Source: Niastella sp.
GTDB taxonomy: Bacteria; Bacteroidota; Bacteroidia; Chitinophagales; Chitinophagaceae
DNA length: 32,682 nucleotides
Direction of reading: 5' to 3'
Assembly: GCA_021154515.1 (NCBI GenBank)
Contig: JAJKIL010000229.1
Coordinates: 1 to 32,682, forward strand
In this document: positions 10,275 to 16,758 of the stretch, piece after piece
Layout: every line of letters begins with the position of its first letter
Numbering within the stretch: the stretch's first letter is position 1
Notes under the pieces: model-generated
Told to the model about the DNA's origin: nothing
What the model saw: the letters and a program-made list of their open reading frames with translations, nothing else
The model's database searches: none
Program-made: the position numbers and the translations under genes

Positions 10275-10300
10275 GCCTCCCAGGGGGAGGCTTTTTTTTT
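10275..10300 (+). terminator. Intrinsic terminator after the receptor/DUF4249 unit
   Basis: A perfect 7-bp stem GCCTCCC/GGGAGGC (10275-10281 with 10285-10291) and a 3-base loop is followed by nine T residues (10292-10300). This is a textbook rho-independent terminator for plus-strand transcription. It separates the receptor unit from the downstream gene with the repeat array. Confidence 0.85.
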
Positions 10301-10505
10301 GGCTAAAAATAACTTTTGCGAATAGGTATGCTATACACGTAAACACGATAGAAAACCCGTGTTTTTCACGTATCCGGTTTCAAAAGATAGCCCTATCTTT
10401 TAGCGTATAACCTCCCCACTATACTTTACATGGGAGAACACGATGGTTGCTCTGATTGGTAAAAATTGGTAGTGTTATTTATTCTTAACCCAATAAATTT
10501 TTACC
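10301..10505. promoter_or_regulatory. Upstream region of the putative DNA-binding gene with two inverted repeats
   Basis: No gene is seen between 10132 and 10505. Besides the terminator, two dyads stand out. One is AAACACG (10341-10347) paired with CGTGTTT (10358-10364), flanked by ACGT at 10337-10340 and 10368-10371. The other is the 20-bp repeat AAAAGATAG-CC-CTATCTTTT at 10382-10401. Both lie 100-170 bases before the TTG start at 10506 and could be operators or leader hairpins. I could not place a convincing -33/-7 promoter pair here. Confidence 0.4.
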
Positions 10506-10979
10506 TTGACACAAGAAGAACTCTTCAACACACCCGAAGCCCGGGCACAAGCCGAAAAAAGTAAAAAAAAGGCCAGAAAAACAGCCGCCAAACTAAAGCC
10601 TTCTGCAGAAGTGTGGGCCGTTATTAATGGCCTGGAATACCTCACTGAGGAAACAATAGAAATCCTTAAACAAAGAGGCCAGGAATGGCACGACAAGTGG
10701 CCGATTGGCGAACCACATTACAAGAGTGACGAAGATGGTTACCAGTTTGTCATTCATTCCAACCAGGTGGCAGAAATGTATAAGTGTCGTATTCGTAAAG
10801 CCCAGGAAATGCTAGCGGCTGTTCGCCTGGCGATAGGCAAAGATGAAGGTAGCTTTGTAAGTGTAAAGGAATTTTGCTTCATCCATAAAGAGGATGAAGA
10901 AGATTTTCGCCGGGCATTACGCAGTATCCAACAAGATTTCAGCATTGACTCAAAAAAGAGGCCGCCCAAAGAAAAATAA
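10506..10979 (+). CDS. Small probable DNA-binding protein (helix-turn-helix-like), unknown function
   Basis: This is a 157-residue basic protein. The first start codon after the in-frame stop at 10494-10496 is TTG at 10506; no early ATG exists. Residues 1-35 are charged and Lys/Ala-rich. The middle holds a segment (about 82-108, SNQVAEMYKCRIRKAQEML and following) that resembles small Bacteroidota helix-turn-helix proteins of the pattern V-A-E-x(7)-R-x-A-Q-x-M-L-x-x-[IV]-R. Next comes a part like V-S-V-K-E-F-C-x(4)-E-D-E-E-x-F, also seen in such proteins as I recall them. No enzyme motif is visible. The stop at 10977-10979 is followed within two bases by the 42-bp repeat array, so the protein may bind that array (inference). 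Coding status is likely but not certain, given the TTG start and isolated position. Confidence 0.6.
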   Translation: MTQEELFNTPEARAQAEKSKKKARKTAAKLKPSAEVWAVINGLEYLTEETIEILKQRGQEWHDKWPIGEPHYKSDEDGYQFVIHSNQVAEMYKCRIRKAQEMLAAVRLAIGKDEGSFVSVKEFCFIHKEDEEDFRRALRSIQQDFSIDSKKRPPKEK

Positions 10980-10980
10980 C

Positions 10981-11330
10981 TTCATATATATATTGAGGCC
11001 GTTACTATATAGAAATCATACTCCACTATATATCTTCACCCCATTTCTATATAGAAATCACCCTCCACTATATATTTTCACCCGGTTTCTATATAGTAAC
11101 GGTGCTTCACTATATATTTTTGTACCATTTCTGTATAATAATGATACGCTACCATATAATTTCACCCTGTTTCTATATAGAAACAGGGCCTCACTATATA
11201 TTTTCAACCCATTTCTATATAGAAACCACCCCCCGCTATATATTTTCATACCGTTTCTATACAGAAACCATATGAAATTAATTATTAGCATATCGTTTTT
11301 ATATAGAAAAGGTGCTTCATTCAGCTGCAT
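10981..11330. repeat. Array of eight 42-bp tandem repeats with palindromic cores, made of 21-bp half-units
   Basis: The sequence TTTCTATATAGAAA, a perfect 14-bp palindrome, or a close variant begins at 11002, 11044, 11086, 11128, 11170, 11212, 11254 and 11296. That is eight copies exactly 42 bp apart with no insertion or deletion. Copies at 11044, 11170 and 11212 are perfect. Each unit carries a second core, consensus CACTATATATTTTCA, so the heptamer CTATATA recurs every 21 bp. Exact copies start at 11005, 11026, 11047, 11068, 11089, 11110, 11173, 11194, 11215 and 11236, and variants fill most other steps. The spacer parts vary (for example GGTGCTTCA in units 3 and 8). The array starts with a degenerate half-unit right after the stop codon at 10979 and decays after 11254. 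It is not a CRISPR array: there are no unique spacers and the period is too regular. Confidence 0.95.
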
Positions 11331-11440
11331 TTGATGCCTGCCCGCAACAATTAGCTACGCCCACTTTAACTTATGTCAAATTTTACAGGAAAAAATCTGT
11401 CGCAAATAGCCCAACAAGGACGCCAGATAACCACGCAGAA

Positions 11441-11491
11441 AACGCGTATAGCGCGAAGTGCGTCCAGAACGCACAGAACGCGTATAGCGCG
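11441..11491. repeat. Pair of GC-rich direct repeats with a TATA core, plus GTGCGT/ACGCAC dyad
   Basis: The 15-mer AACGCGTATAGCGCG occurs at 11441-11455 and again at 11477-11491, 36 bases apart. Between them GTGCGT (11458-11463) and ACGCAC (11469-11474) form a short inverted repeat. The cores are nearly self-complementary (CGCG-TATA-GCGCG). They lie 110-160 bases after the end of the 42-bp array and 290-340 bases before the next gene. Possible binding sites; no known family recognised. Confidence 0.6.
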
Positions 11492-11506
11492 TAAAACGCA
11501 CGGGTC

Positions 11507-11540
11507 TTTTGGCATTCGGCTATTTCGGTTGTTATATTTG
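11507..11540 (+). promoter_or_regulatory. Candidate promoter for the fibronectin III gene
   Basis: TTTTGG at 11507-11512 and TATATTTG at 11533-11540 (a full match to TAnnTTTG) have 21 bases between the TTG of the first box and the second box. This agrees with the Bacteroidota consensus. The predicted start of transcription near 11546 would give a long leader of about 235 bases to the ATG at 11783. That leader contains the structured elements listed next. Confidence 0.5.
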
Positions 11541-11698
11541 TATGGAACAATGACACCACGATGAATATCCGAACTTACTGTTCACTACGTAGCACCAGGT
11601 TTAAAAGATCAAACGAGTTAAACCGGTTAACTAAGATGATTGATTTAACCAACAGGATCCAACAGTAATAAAGTTTTCAAAACAGGCAGATTGTTCAA

Positions 11699-11768
11699 CT
11701 GTATTGGCCAATACAGAGCAGGTTAAGACCACTGATAGTAGCGTACGGTCTTTCGATTTTTTAACCTG
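11699..11768 (+). promoter_or_regulatory. Structured leader: 18-bp perfect palindrome followed by a nested hairpin
   Basis: CTGTATTGGCCAATACAG at 11699-11716 is a perfect palindrome; as RNA it would form a 7-bp stem with a GGCC loop. Two bases later CAGGTTAA (11719-11726) pairs with TTAACCTG (11761-11768). Nested inside, GACC (11727-11730) pairs with GGTC (11747-11750). The start codon of the next gene follows 14 bases after the second hairpin. This may be an operator, a translational control element or an attenuator-like leader. The inner stem with its TCGATTTTTT run could also act as a weak terminator. No known riboswitch class recognised. Confidence 0.45.
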
Positions 11769-11782
11769 TAAAATTGACGATC

Positions 11783-12394
11783 ATGAAAAAGAACGTCGCC
11801 AGATACAAAAAACGCCAGGTTGACATCGCAATAATATGTCAACGCGTTATAGAGAACATGGAAAACAATCCGGTTTTCCCCAATCCACCAGCCGCGCTGG
11901 CAGAACTCAAAAAAGTACTGCCAGAATTCCAAACGGCGCTTGCCAAAGCCGAAGGACGCGACAAACAAATGGTGTCCATTAAAAACGATAAGAAGGCCAT
12001 CGTTCTGGCTTTATTACAGGAACTGTCTGAGTATGTGACTGTAATCTGTAAAGGCGATAGAACGCTGATCCTGAGCAGCGGTTTCGATGTTACCAATGCA
12101 ACCAGCGGCGGCAGCAACCTGCCCCCTTCTGTCGAATTACTGGAAGTTGATCTGGGCTCACCCGGTGAGGCTACCACCCGTGCTAAAAATGTAACAGGTG
12201 CAAAAGCCTACGTACATCAGTACACCAAAGAGCCACCCAGTTTAAACACCGAATGGATCGGAATAGGCAATTCAGCGAGTAGCTACACCTTCGAGGGACT
12301 GAGTTCCGACAAGCGCTATTGGTTCCGCGTTGTTGCCATTGGCACCGACGGACAAAGAGGCTATTCGCCGGTTGTTTCCAAGGTCATTCAATAA
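11783..12394 (+). CDS. Fibronectin type III domain protein
   Basis: This 203-residue protein starts at ATG 11783 (an in-frame TTG nine bases earlier is less likely). There is no signal peptide. Residues 1-100 are mainly helical and charged, including MKKNVARYKKRQVDIAIICQ and a segment around ELKKVLPEFQTALAKAEGRD. Residues about 112-203 form a fibronectin III beta-sandwich, with the hallmark L-S-S-D-K-R-Y-W-F-R-V-V-A-I-G near the end. Similar short proteins with a helical head and one FN3 domain are common in Bacteroidota genomes, often as hypothetical proteins; their role is unknown to me. It stands alone, with a long structured leader upstream and a strong terminator downstream. Confidence 0.8.
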   Translation: MKKNVARYKKRQVDIAIICQRVIENMENNPVFPNPPAALAELKKVLPEFQTALAKAEGRDKQMVSIKNDKKAIVLALLQELSEYVTVICKGDRTLILSSGFDVTNATSGGSNLPPSVELLEVDLGSPGEATTRAKNVTGAKAYVHQYTKEPPSLNTEWIGIGNSASSYTFEGLSSDKRYWFRVVAIGTDGQRGYSPVVSKVIQ

Positions 12395-12426
12395 CATAGT
12401 GCTGAGATAATTCAACGCACATATTG

Positions 12427-12477
12427 TCCGCCTTTGGCGGATTGCTCGGTCCTGACGAAAGTCGGGACCGTTTTTTT
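12427..12477 (+). terminator. Tandem hairpins with intrinsic terminator after the FN3 gene
   Basis: A first hairpin TCCGCC-TTT-GGCGGA (12427-12441) is followed by a 10-bp stem, 12447-12456 with 12461-12470, closed by a GAAA tetraloop. The stem includes one T-G wobble. A run of seven T residues (12471-12477) completes it. This is a strong plus-strand rho-independent terminator between convergent genes; the minus strand has no T run here. Confidence 0.9.
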
Positions 12478-12479
12478 AT

Positions 12480-12578
12480 TTATGGTTTTTTCTTCTTTTT
12501 GGTTTCAAAAGCAAGCTTGTAACCAAGCAGGAACGCTTGTTCCATTTCGGCCTTTATATGTTTCACTGTTTTAACCAC
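12480..12578 (-). CDS. Possible very small ORF overlapping the end of the DUF6304-like gene
   Basis: A 32-codon frame starting at GTG 12578 overlaps the last codons and stop (12571-12573) of the upstream gene. It encodes a peptide ending in F-E-T-K-K-K-K-K-P; an internal ATG would give about 21 residues (MEQAFLLGYKLAFE and the lysine tail). It could be a translationally coupled small protein, a C-terminal extension displaced by a frameshift, or chance. Nothing else supports it. Confidence 0.2.
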   Translation of the reverse strand: MVKTVKHIKAEMEQAFLLGYKLAFETKKKKKP

Positions 12579-13269
12579 GATACCCCACCCCTCCCTTTCT
12601 AATTTCAAACTGGTCGCAGCAGTATATTTCCTGTACAAACATGTTCGGAGGATCGAGTTCCATGTATTCATCCTTAGTGGTCACTTTGCTATATGCCTCC
12701 TTTTGGTTCCTGAAGCAGAGCATTGACCCAAAAGTACTTTGTCCATAAACACTATAGTCGCTATACATACAACCATAGCAATTCTTAAAATGGTATGTGT
12801 CCCTGAACTGCTTATAGATACCATCAAAGGCGCCTTCAAAATCGCTACTCGTTCCCGTATATATTGTGCCGGCTATTACCAGTGAAAGCGTCACGTTCTC
12901 ATGATCAATTCCAGTCCCAGGCTTTTCGGACCTTGGGCTCCCCAATGAATTTTTTATAGTTAAGTCCGAATAAAATTCAGCATTGTTCACCTTATCAATG
13001 ATAACCTGAGGCACCACTACTTCAATTGAACAATTACAAAGCGTTTCTACAAAACGGTCTGTCTGATAAATAGGTGTCTTAAGGAACGTAAATCTGGACA
13101 ATTGCTCTGCCGAATATTTCGATTGATCGTCAACGGTCAGATCATCAAATTCGGAACCGGTAAACCCAACGCCATCGATCACTGTTGTCAACGTCCTGAA
13201 ATTATTTTTCACCTCGATGGCGCAGGTTCCCAGACTATCATTGTAACATCCTTTATAGGTTGCTGTCAT
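12571..13269 (-). CDS. DUF6304-like protein, unknown function
   Basis: This is a 232-residue soluble protein with no signal peptide or membrane segment. It opens with an immunoglobulin-like beta pattern (Y-K-G-C-Y-N-D-S-L-G, then T-V-I-D-G-V-G-F-T-G-S-E-F-D-D-L). It ends with a Cys-rich conserved block, N-C-Y-G-C-M-Y-S-D-Y-S-V-Y-G, then L-C-F-R-N-Q-K-E, V-Q-E-I-Y-C-C-D-Q-F-E-I-R and G-V-G-Y-R-G at the C terminus. This layout resembles what I remember of DUF6304, a family of unknown role; the match is from memory. The C-x-x-C and C-C residues may bind a metal (inference). It is transcribed towards the FN3 gene and lies divergently from the DoxX-like gene. Confidence 0.65.
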   Translation of the reverse strand: MTATYKGCYNDSLGTCAIEVKNNFRTLTTVIDGVGFTGSEFDDLTVDDQSKYSAEQLSRFTFLKTPIYQTDRFVETLCNCSIEVVVPQVIIDKVNNAEFYSDLTIKNSLGSPRSEKPGTGIDHENVTLSLVIAGTIYTGTSSDFEGAFDGIYKQFRDTYHFKNCYGCMYSDYSVYGQSTFGSMLCFRNQKEAYSKVTTKDEYMELDPPNMFVQEIYCCDQFEIRKGGVGYRG

Positions 13270-13350
13270 ATTTCCAATTAATCATTTTCCTTATACGAGA
13301 TTACAAGATTGAGATTTTTTTATGGAATAACAATTTACCTGTATCTTTTC

Positions 13351-13369
13351 CTGATAATATAATTATCAG
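13351..13369. promoter_or_regulatory. Inverted repeat before the DoxX-like gene
   Basis: CTGATAATATAATTATCAG consists of two perfect 8-bp arms around a 3-base centre. It lies 15 bases upstream of the ATG at 13385, in the 115-base divergent region between two genes. Position and symmetry suit a repressor operator, or a hairpin over the translation start region. No specific regulator can be named. Confidence 0.4.
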
Positions 13370-13384
13370 CCAATACTTTGTTGC

Positions 13385-14110
13385 ATGCAAAATATTCCAT
13401 TCTTCAAAAAATTCATTACCTGCGCATTAGCGGGATTGGTAATTGGCGCTACCACTTTACGGGCAGGCTTTACTTTTTTAAGAGCATGGATTCCCATCGG
13501 GCCTATTAAGATAGTTCCCTTCCTGCTGGTAACTGCAGCGATTATTTATGCAATTATATGGCAGATCAAAAAAACAAATAAACAGGAAACGCTGGCCTTC
13601 TGGCAAGGCCTTATACGCTATGGCGTGGCATTTGACCTGGCCACCTTTGGCTGGGAAAAGATCTTTCATTTGCAATTGGTGATGCAACAGAACAAACTCG
13701 ACATCCCTTTAAGGAGCCTTTCCTCCCGGGATATGTTCTGGGCTTTTTTCAGTTATTCTTACCCTTTGGGTTGCATTATTGCCGGGTGCCAGATTGCAGG
13801 CGCTCTACTACTATTATTCCACAGAACCAGGCTGGCAGGTGTTTTTGTGCTATTGCCTGTTCTTGCCAATATTTTACTGATGGATATCTTTTATCAAATT
13901 GGCCCAAGTGTGGTCGTTCACGCCTCCATTATGTTATTGGGTATCCTGTATTTCCTGTTCATTGAATATAACCGGTTGAAGGAATTCTTTTTTGCCGCAA
14001 AAAACCAGTTGCCTTCCCTGCAACTTTCTACATACTTCAAAATAGCCATTCGGCTTTCCATTATTTATATTCCGTTACTATTGATTGCCATTCGTCAAAT
14101 GAAAAAATGA
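13385..14110 (+). CDS. DoxX-like integral membrane protein
   Basis: This 241-residue protein has about six to seven hydrophobic helices. The pattern W-Q-G-L-I-R-Y-G-V-A-F-D-L-A-x-F-G-W-E-K, then F-W-A-F-F-S-Y-S-Y-P-L-G and L-L-L-L-F-H-R-T-R-L-A-G-V, is that of the DoxX/DoxD-like superfamily proteins common in Bacteroidota. A late Y-x-I-G-P-S-V-V-V-H-A motif precedes the last helices. Some relatives take part in thiosulfate oxidation or quinone chemistry, but most are uncharacterised, so no reaction is assigned. The frame begins at ATG 13385 after an inverted repeat and ends with TGA at 14110. That shows TGA is a normal stop in this genome. It is convergent with the SulP gene, with only 20 bases between the stops. 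Confidence 0.75.
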   Translation: MQNIPFFKKFITCALAGLVIGATTLRAGFTFLRAWIPIGPIKIVPFLLVTAAIIYAIIWQIKKTNKQETLAFWQGLIRYGVAFDLATFGWEKIFHLQLVMQQNKLDIPLRSLSSRDMFWAFFSYSYPLGCIIAGCQIAGALLLLFHRTRLAGVFVLLPVLANILLMDIFYQIGPSVVVHASIMLLGILYFLFIEYNRLKEFFFAAKNQLPSLQLSTYFKIAIRLSIIYIPLLLIAIRQMKK

Positions 14111-14130
14111 GCTGGCATTTGTCTTTCAGC

Positions 14131-15669
14131 TTAATGGATTGCAGTAACATTGACCTTTTCAACACCAACAGTATACAAAGTTATATGCCTGTCTTTTGCT
14201 TTATTTTCAAATTCGCTTATTATTTCAAGAATATCGTAGTCAACGAAATTACAGTCGCTGCCATCGATCGTTAATACACTGTTCTCCGGAACTTCATCCA
14301 ACGCTCTTTTTAATTTTACCTTGTTCAGAAAAGTCACATTGCTGTTCAATTTGATCAGCTCGGTTTCTATCCCCTTTATAACCGTTCTGCTGATCCTGTA
14401 TTCCGCCCTGAAGTTGTTTTGAACTATAAAATAAACAGACAGCAATAAACCTATACTTACCCCAATCAAAAGATCGGTTGCCAGGATCATTACGATGGTC
14501 AGTATAAATGGCAGAAACTGCTTCCACCCCAGGCTGAACATATTTTTATACAGTTTAGGCTGGGTAAGGTTATAACCAGTAATAATCAAAATGGCGGAAA
14601 GGGATGCATACGGGATCCAATTCAAGACAAAAGGGATCAGTACAATAGCCAGTAACAACAGGATGCCGTGGGTAATGGCAGCCATTTTAGTTCTGGCGCC
14701 CGCATCTACATTAGCGGCGCCGCGTACAACCACTGCGGTTAAAGGAATGGCGCCCAGCAAGCCGCAAACCATATTGCCAATACCCTGTACTATTAACTCC
14801 CTGTTTACCGGGGTGATCCGGTTATGCCTGTCCAGCTTATCTATTGCTTCAATACACAACAGGGTTTCCAACGTAGCCAGTAACCCGATAACCAGGCCGT
14901 CTTTCCAGATCTGCTTATCAGCAAAAAGCCGGCTGAATTCAGGAAAGGAAATATTTGAAAACGGGTGAGCAGGGATATTAACCAACTGGGTCGATCTAAG
15001 CGCTAATACACTGTTGGTGTTAACAAATAAAAGCGAGATCAGGATACCCATACTCACTACGAGTAATGGCGCAGGGACCCAATTGAGTTTTCTTGCAAAA
15101 GATTGTCGTAGCAATACCAGTAACAACAAGGAGAACAGGGCGACCAATAATGAAGCGGTACTAACATGATGGCGAAATGCTATTATATTCCCGGTTGAAA
15201 ACAGATCCAGCAAACCGCTTGTCCAGAAGTTGGGTCTGTCATACCCCAGTGCCAATGGAACCTGTTTTGCGATCAGCATGATACCAATGGCAGCTAACAT
15301 TCCTTTGATCACAGCCGATGGAAAATAATTGGCTATACCACCCCACTTCAGTAATCCCAGCAGTACCTGGAAAGTTCCCGCAATAATAACTGCCAGCAGA
15401 AAGACCTGGTAGCTACCCAACGAAAGAATGGAAGACGCCACTAAGGTTGTTAATCCGGCTGCCGGGCCGGAAACAGCCAGTGAAGAGGCGCTAAAGGTTG
15501 CAACGATGAGGCCGCCGATCATTCCGGATAAAAGGCCTGCATACAGGGGCGCGCCTGATGCCAGGGCAATACCCAGGCAGAGCGGTAACGCTACTAAAAA
15601 AACAGACAGGCCCGCGGCAAAATCGTACCGCAGCCACATGATCCTGTAATATTTTATTGCTCGTTTCAC
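14131..15669 (-). CDS. SulP-family inorganic anion transporter with STAS domain
   Basis: This 512-residue inner-membrane transporter belongs to the SLC26/SulP family, which moves sulfate, bicarbonate or similar anions, often with sodium or protons. The N-terminal part shows the typical opening D-F-A-A-G-L-S-V-F-L-V-A-L-P-L-C-L-G-I-A and S-G-P-A-A-G-L-T, followed by about 11-12 helices up to residue 425. A C-terminal STAS domain covers about 430-512 (VLTIDGSDCNFVDYDILEII). The STAS part is on the short side but complete in its core. It is the last gene of the four-gene minus-strand group that starts at 17373, 11 bases after the preceding stop. The ion cannot be told from sequence; the bicarbonate or sulfate subgroups are both possible. 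Confidence 0.9.
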   Translation of the reverse strand: MKRAIKYYRIMWLRYDFAAGLSVFLVALPLCLGIALASGAPLYAGLLSGMIGGLIVATFSASSLAVSGPAAGLTTLVASSILSLGSYQVFLLAVIIAGTFQVLLGLLKWGGIANYFPSAVIKGMLAAIGIMLIAKQVPLALGYDRPNFWTSGLLDLFSTGNIIAFRHHVSTASLLVALFSLLLLVLLRQSFARKLNWVPAPLLVVSMGILISLLFVNTNSVLALRSTQLVNIPAHPFSNISFPEFSRLFADKQIWKDGLVIGLLATLETLLCIEAIDKLDRHNRITPVNRELIVQGIGNMVCGLLGAIPLTAVVVRGAANVDAGARTKMAAITHGILLLLAIVLIPFVLNWIPYASLSAILIITGYNLTQPKLYKNMFSLGWKQFLPFILTIVMILATDLLIGVSIGLLLSVYFIVQNNFRAEYRISRTVIKGIETELIKLNSNVTFLNKVKLKRALDEVPENSVLTIDGSDCNFVDYDILEIISEFENKAKDRHITLYTVGVEKVNVTAIH

Positions 15670-15680
15670 CGGTTAATAGA

Positions 15681-16289
15681 TCACAACTTTATCCAGAGCT
15701 TTAATAAATTGTCAAAATGTGTTTCTGCCAATTGGTAACAGGGTGGTATCTCATCGCCCCAGCTGCAATAAGTGGCGACCCTTGTGCCCACTGGCATTTT
15801 TTCCAATTGATTATACAGGTAAATGCTATAGTAGTTGTATAATTCATTTGAATACACAATCTCATTATCTATCTTTTCGGCGCCATTCAGGTTCTCAAAA
15901 AAAGAATTATAGAAATAAAAGTGATCAAACTCGTTCAGGTTAAGCTGGGTAAAATTTCCATGGATAAACCGGGCATTTGGAATTCCCAGTTTTTTTCTGG
16001 CAGTCTCCGCATGTGTTATCAATTTCTTTCGCTGTTCAACCCCGAAAAAAGCTACGGATGGTTTATAAAAAGCGCCGGCCAGACAGAATGTACCTACCCC
16101 GCTGCCGATATCCAACACTTTTATTGTATCATTTGGCGCCAGGTAAGGTATTACCTTTTGTATAATGTATAACGGCGACCAATGCATCCGGGCCAATGAT
16201 CTTATTGATTCAGGATACAATTGGTGCAACCGGGCATCAGTGCTGAACCAGTCTTGCAGATGAAGCGGCTTTTTTACAGTTGGCTTCAT
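15681..16289 (-). CDS. Class I SAM-dependent methyltransferase, paralog B
   Basis: This 202-residue Rossmann-fold protein has a clear SAM-binding motif I, V-L-D-I-G-S-G-V-G-T-F-C-L-A-G-A (about residues 75-90). An acidic residue at the end of beta-2 follows (F-F-G-V-E-Q-R-K), then R-F-I-H-G-N-F-T-Q-L-N. The substrate is unknown. It is closely similar along its whole length to the gene at 16759-17373 (shared F-I-H-G-N, D-H-F-Y-F, N-S-F, G-T-R-V-A-T, L-L-K-x-W-I-K), so the two are paralogs from a local duplication. It lies 6 bases after the DUF983 gene and 11 bases before SulP. Confidence 0.85.
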   Translation of the reverse strand: MKPTVKKPLHLQDWFSTDARLHQLYPESIRSLARMHWSPLYIIQKVIPYLAPNDTIKVLDIGSGVGTFCLAGAFYKPSVAFFGVEQRKKLITHAETARKKLGIPNARFIHGNFTQLNLNEFDHFYFYNSFFENLNGAEKIDNEIVYSNELYNYYSIYLYNQLEKMPVGTRVATYCSWGDEIPPCYQLAETHFDNLLKLWIKL

Positions 16290-16295
16290 AAAATG

Positions 16296-16733
16296 TTATG
16301 GAATTACGTTGTCTATTTGGGTTTCTGCCTGCCAGTTTTCATTATAGCGCACAAAAAACGACAACCATATTGCCCTGGACAATCGCATTAAAAATGGCTG
16401 TAGTACAACCAGGAGCGTTATATTTAATCCCAGCCACCAGAAAAACCTGTTATCATTCACCGACAAACCAACCAATACCCACCAGGCAACGAATGTAGTA
16501 ACAGACAATGCCACTGTTAAGGCATAGCTAACATACCCTGTGCCATAATAAAACCCCAGTTCAATTTCCATACGCTGATCACAAACCGGGCAATTATCAT
16601 ACATTTTCATAAAATGTTTCAACCGGTAAGCATGCTTCTCCTGAAACATATCTCCTGATCTGCATCGGGCGCATTTATGATGAAAGAGACTCCATAAATA
16701 GCCTGGCTTTTGAACTTTTTGCGCTGCACCCAT
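16296..16733 (-). CDS. DUF983 family membrane protein with zinc-ribbon-like N terminus
   Basis: This 145-residue protein has two Cys pairs (H-H-K-C-A-R-C-R-S-G-D-M-F at about 19-31 and N-C-P-V-C-D at about 48-53) that look like a small metal-binding ribbon. Next come the DUF983 hallmark E-L-G-F-Y-Y-G-T-G-Y-V-S-Y-A-L and two or three transmembrane helices, up to about residue 125. The function of the family is unknown. It sits between two paralogous methyltransferases (25 and 6 base gaps), suggesting a joint membrane-associated role (inference). Confidence 0.88.
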   Translation of the reverse strand: MGAAQKVQKPGYLWSLFHHKCARCRSGDMFQEKHAYRLKHFMKMYDNCPVCDQRMEIELGFYYGTGYVSYALTVALSVTTFVAWWVLVGLSVNDNRFFWWLGLNITLLVVLQPFLMRLSRAIWLSFFVRYNENWQAETQIDNVIP

Positions 16734-16758
16734 ATTCAGTCGTTTTTGTTTATCTCGT

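Noticed and set aside
10981..11330. CRISPR array
   Set aside because: The repeat period is a fixed 42 bp with related sequence throughout; there are no unique spacers of constant length between identical repeats and no cas genes nearby.
11725..11760. Intrinsic terminator before the FN3 gene
   Set aside because: The GACC/GGTC stem with a long loop is weak and the T run is displaced by TCGA, so it is described as part of a structured leader instead.
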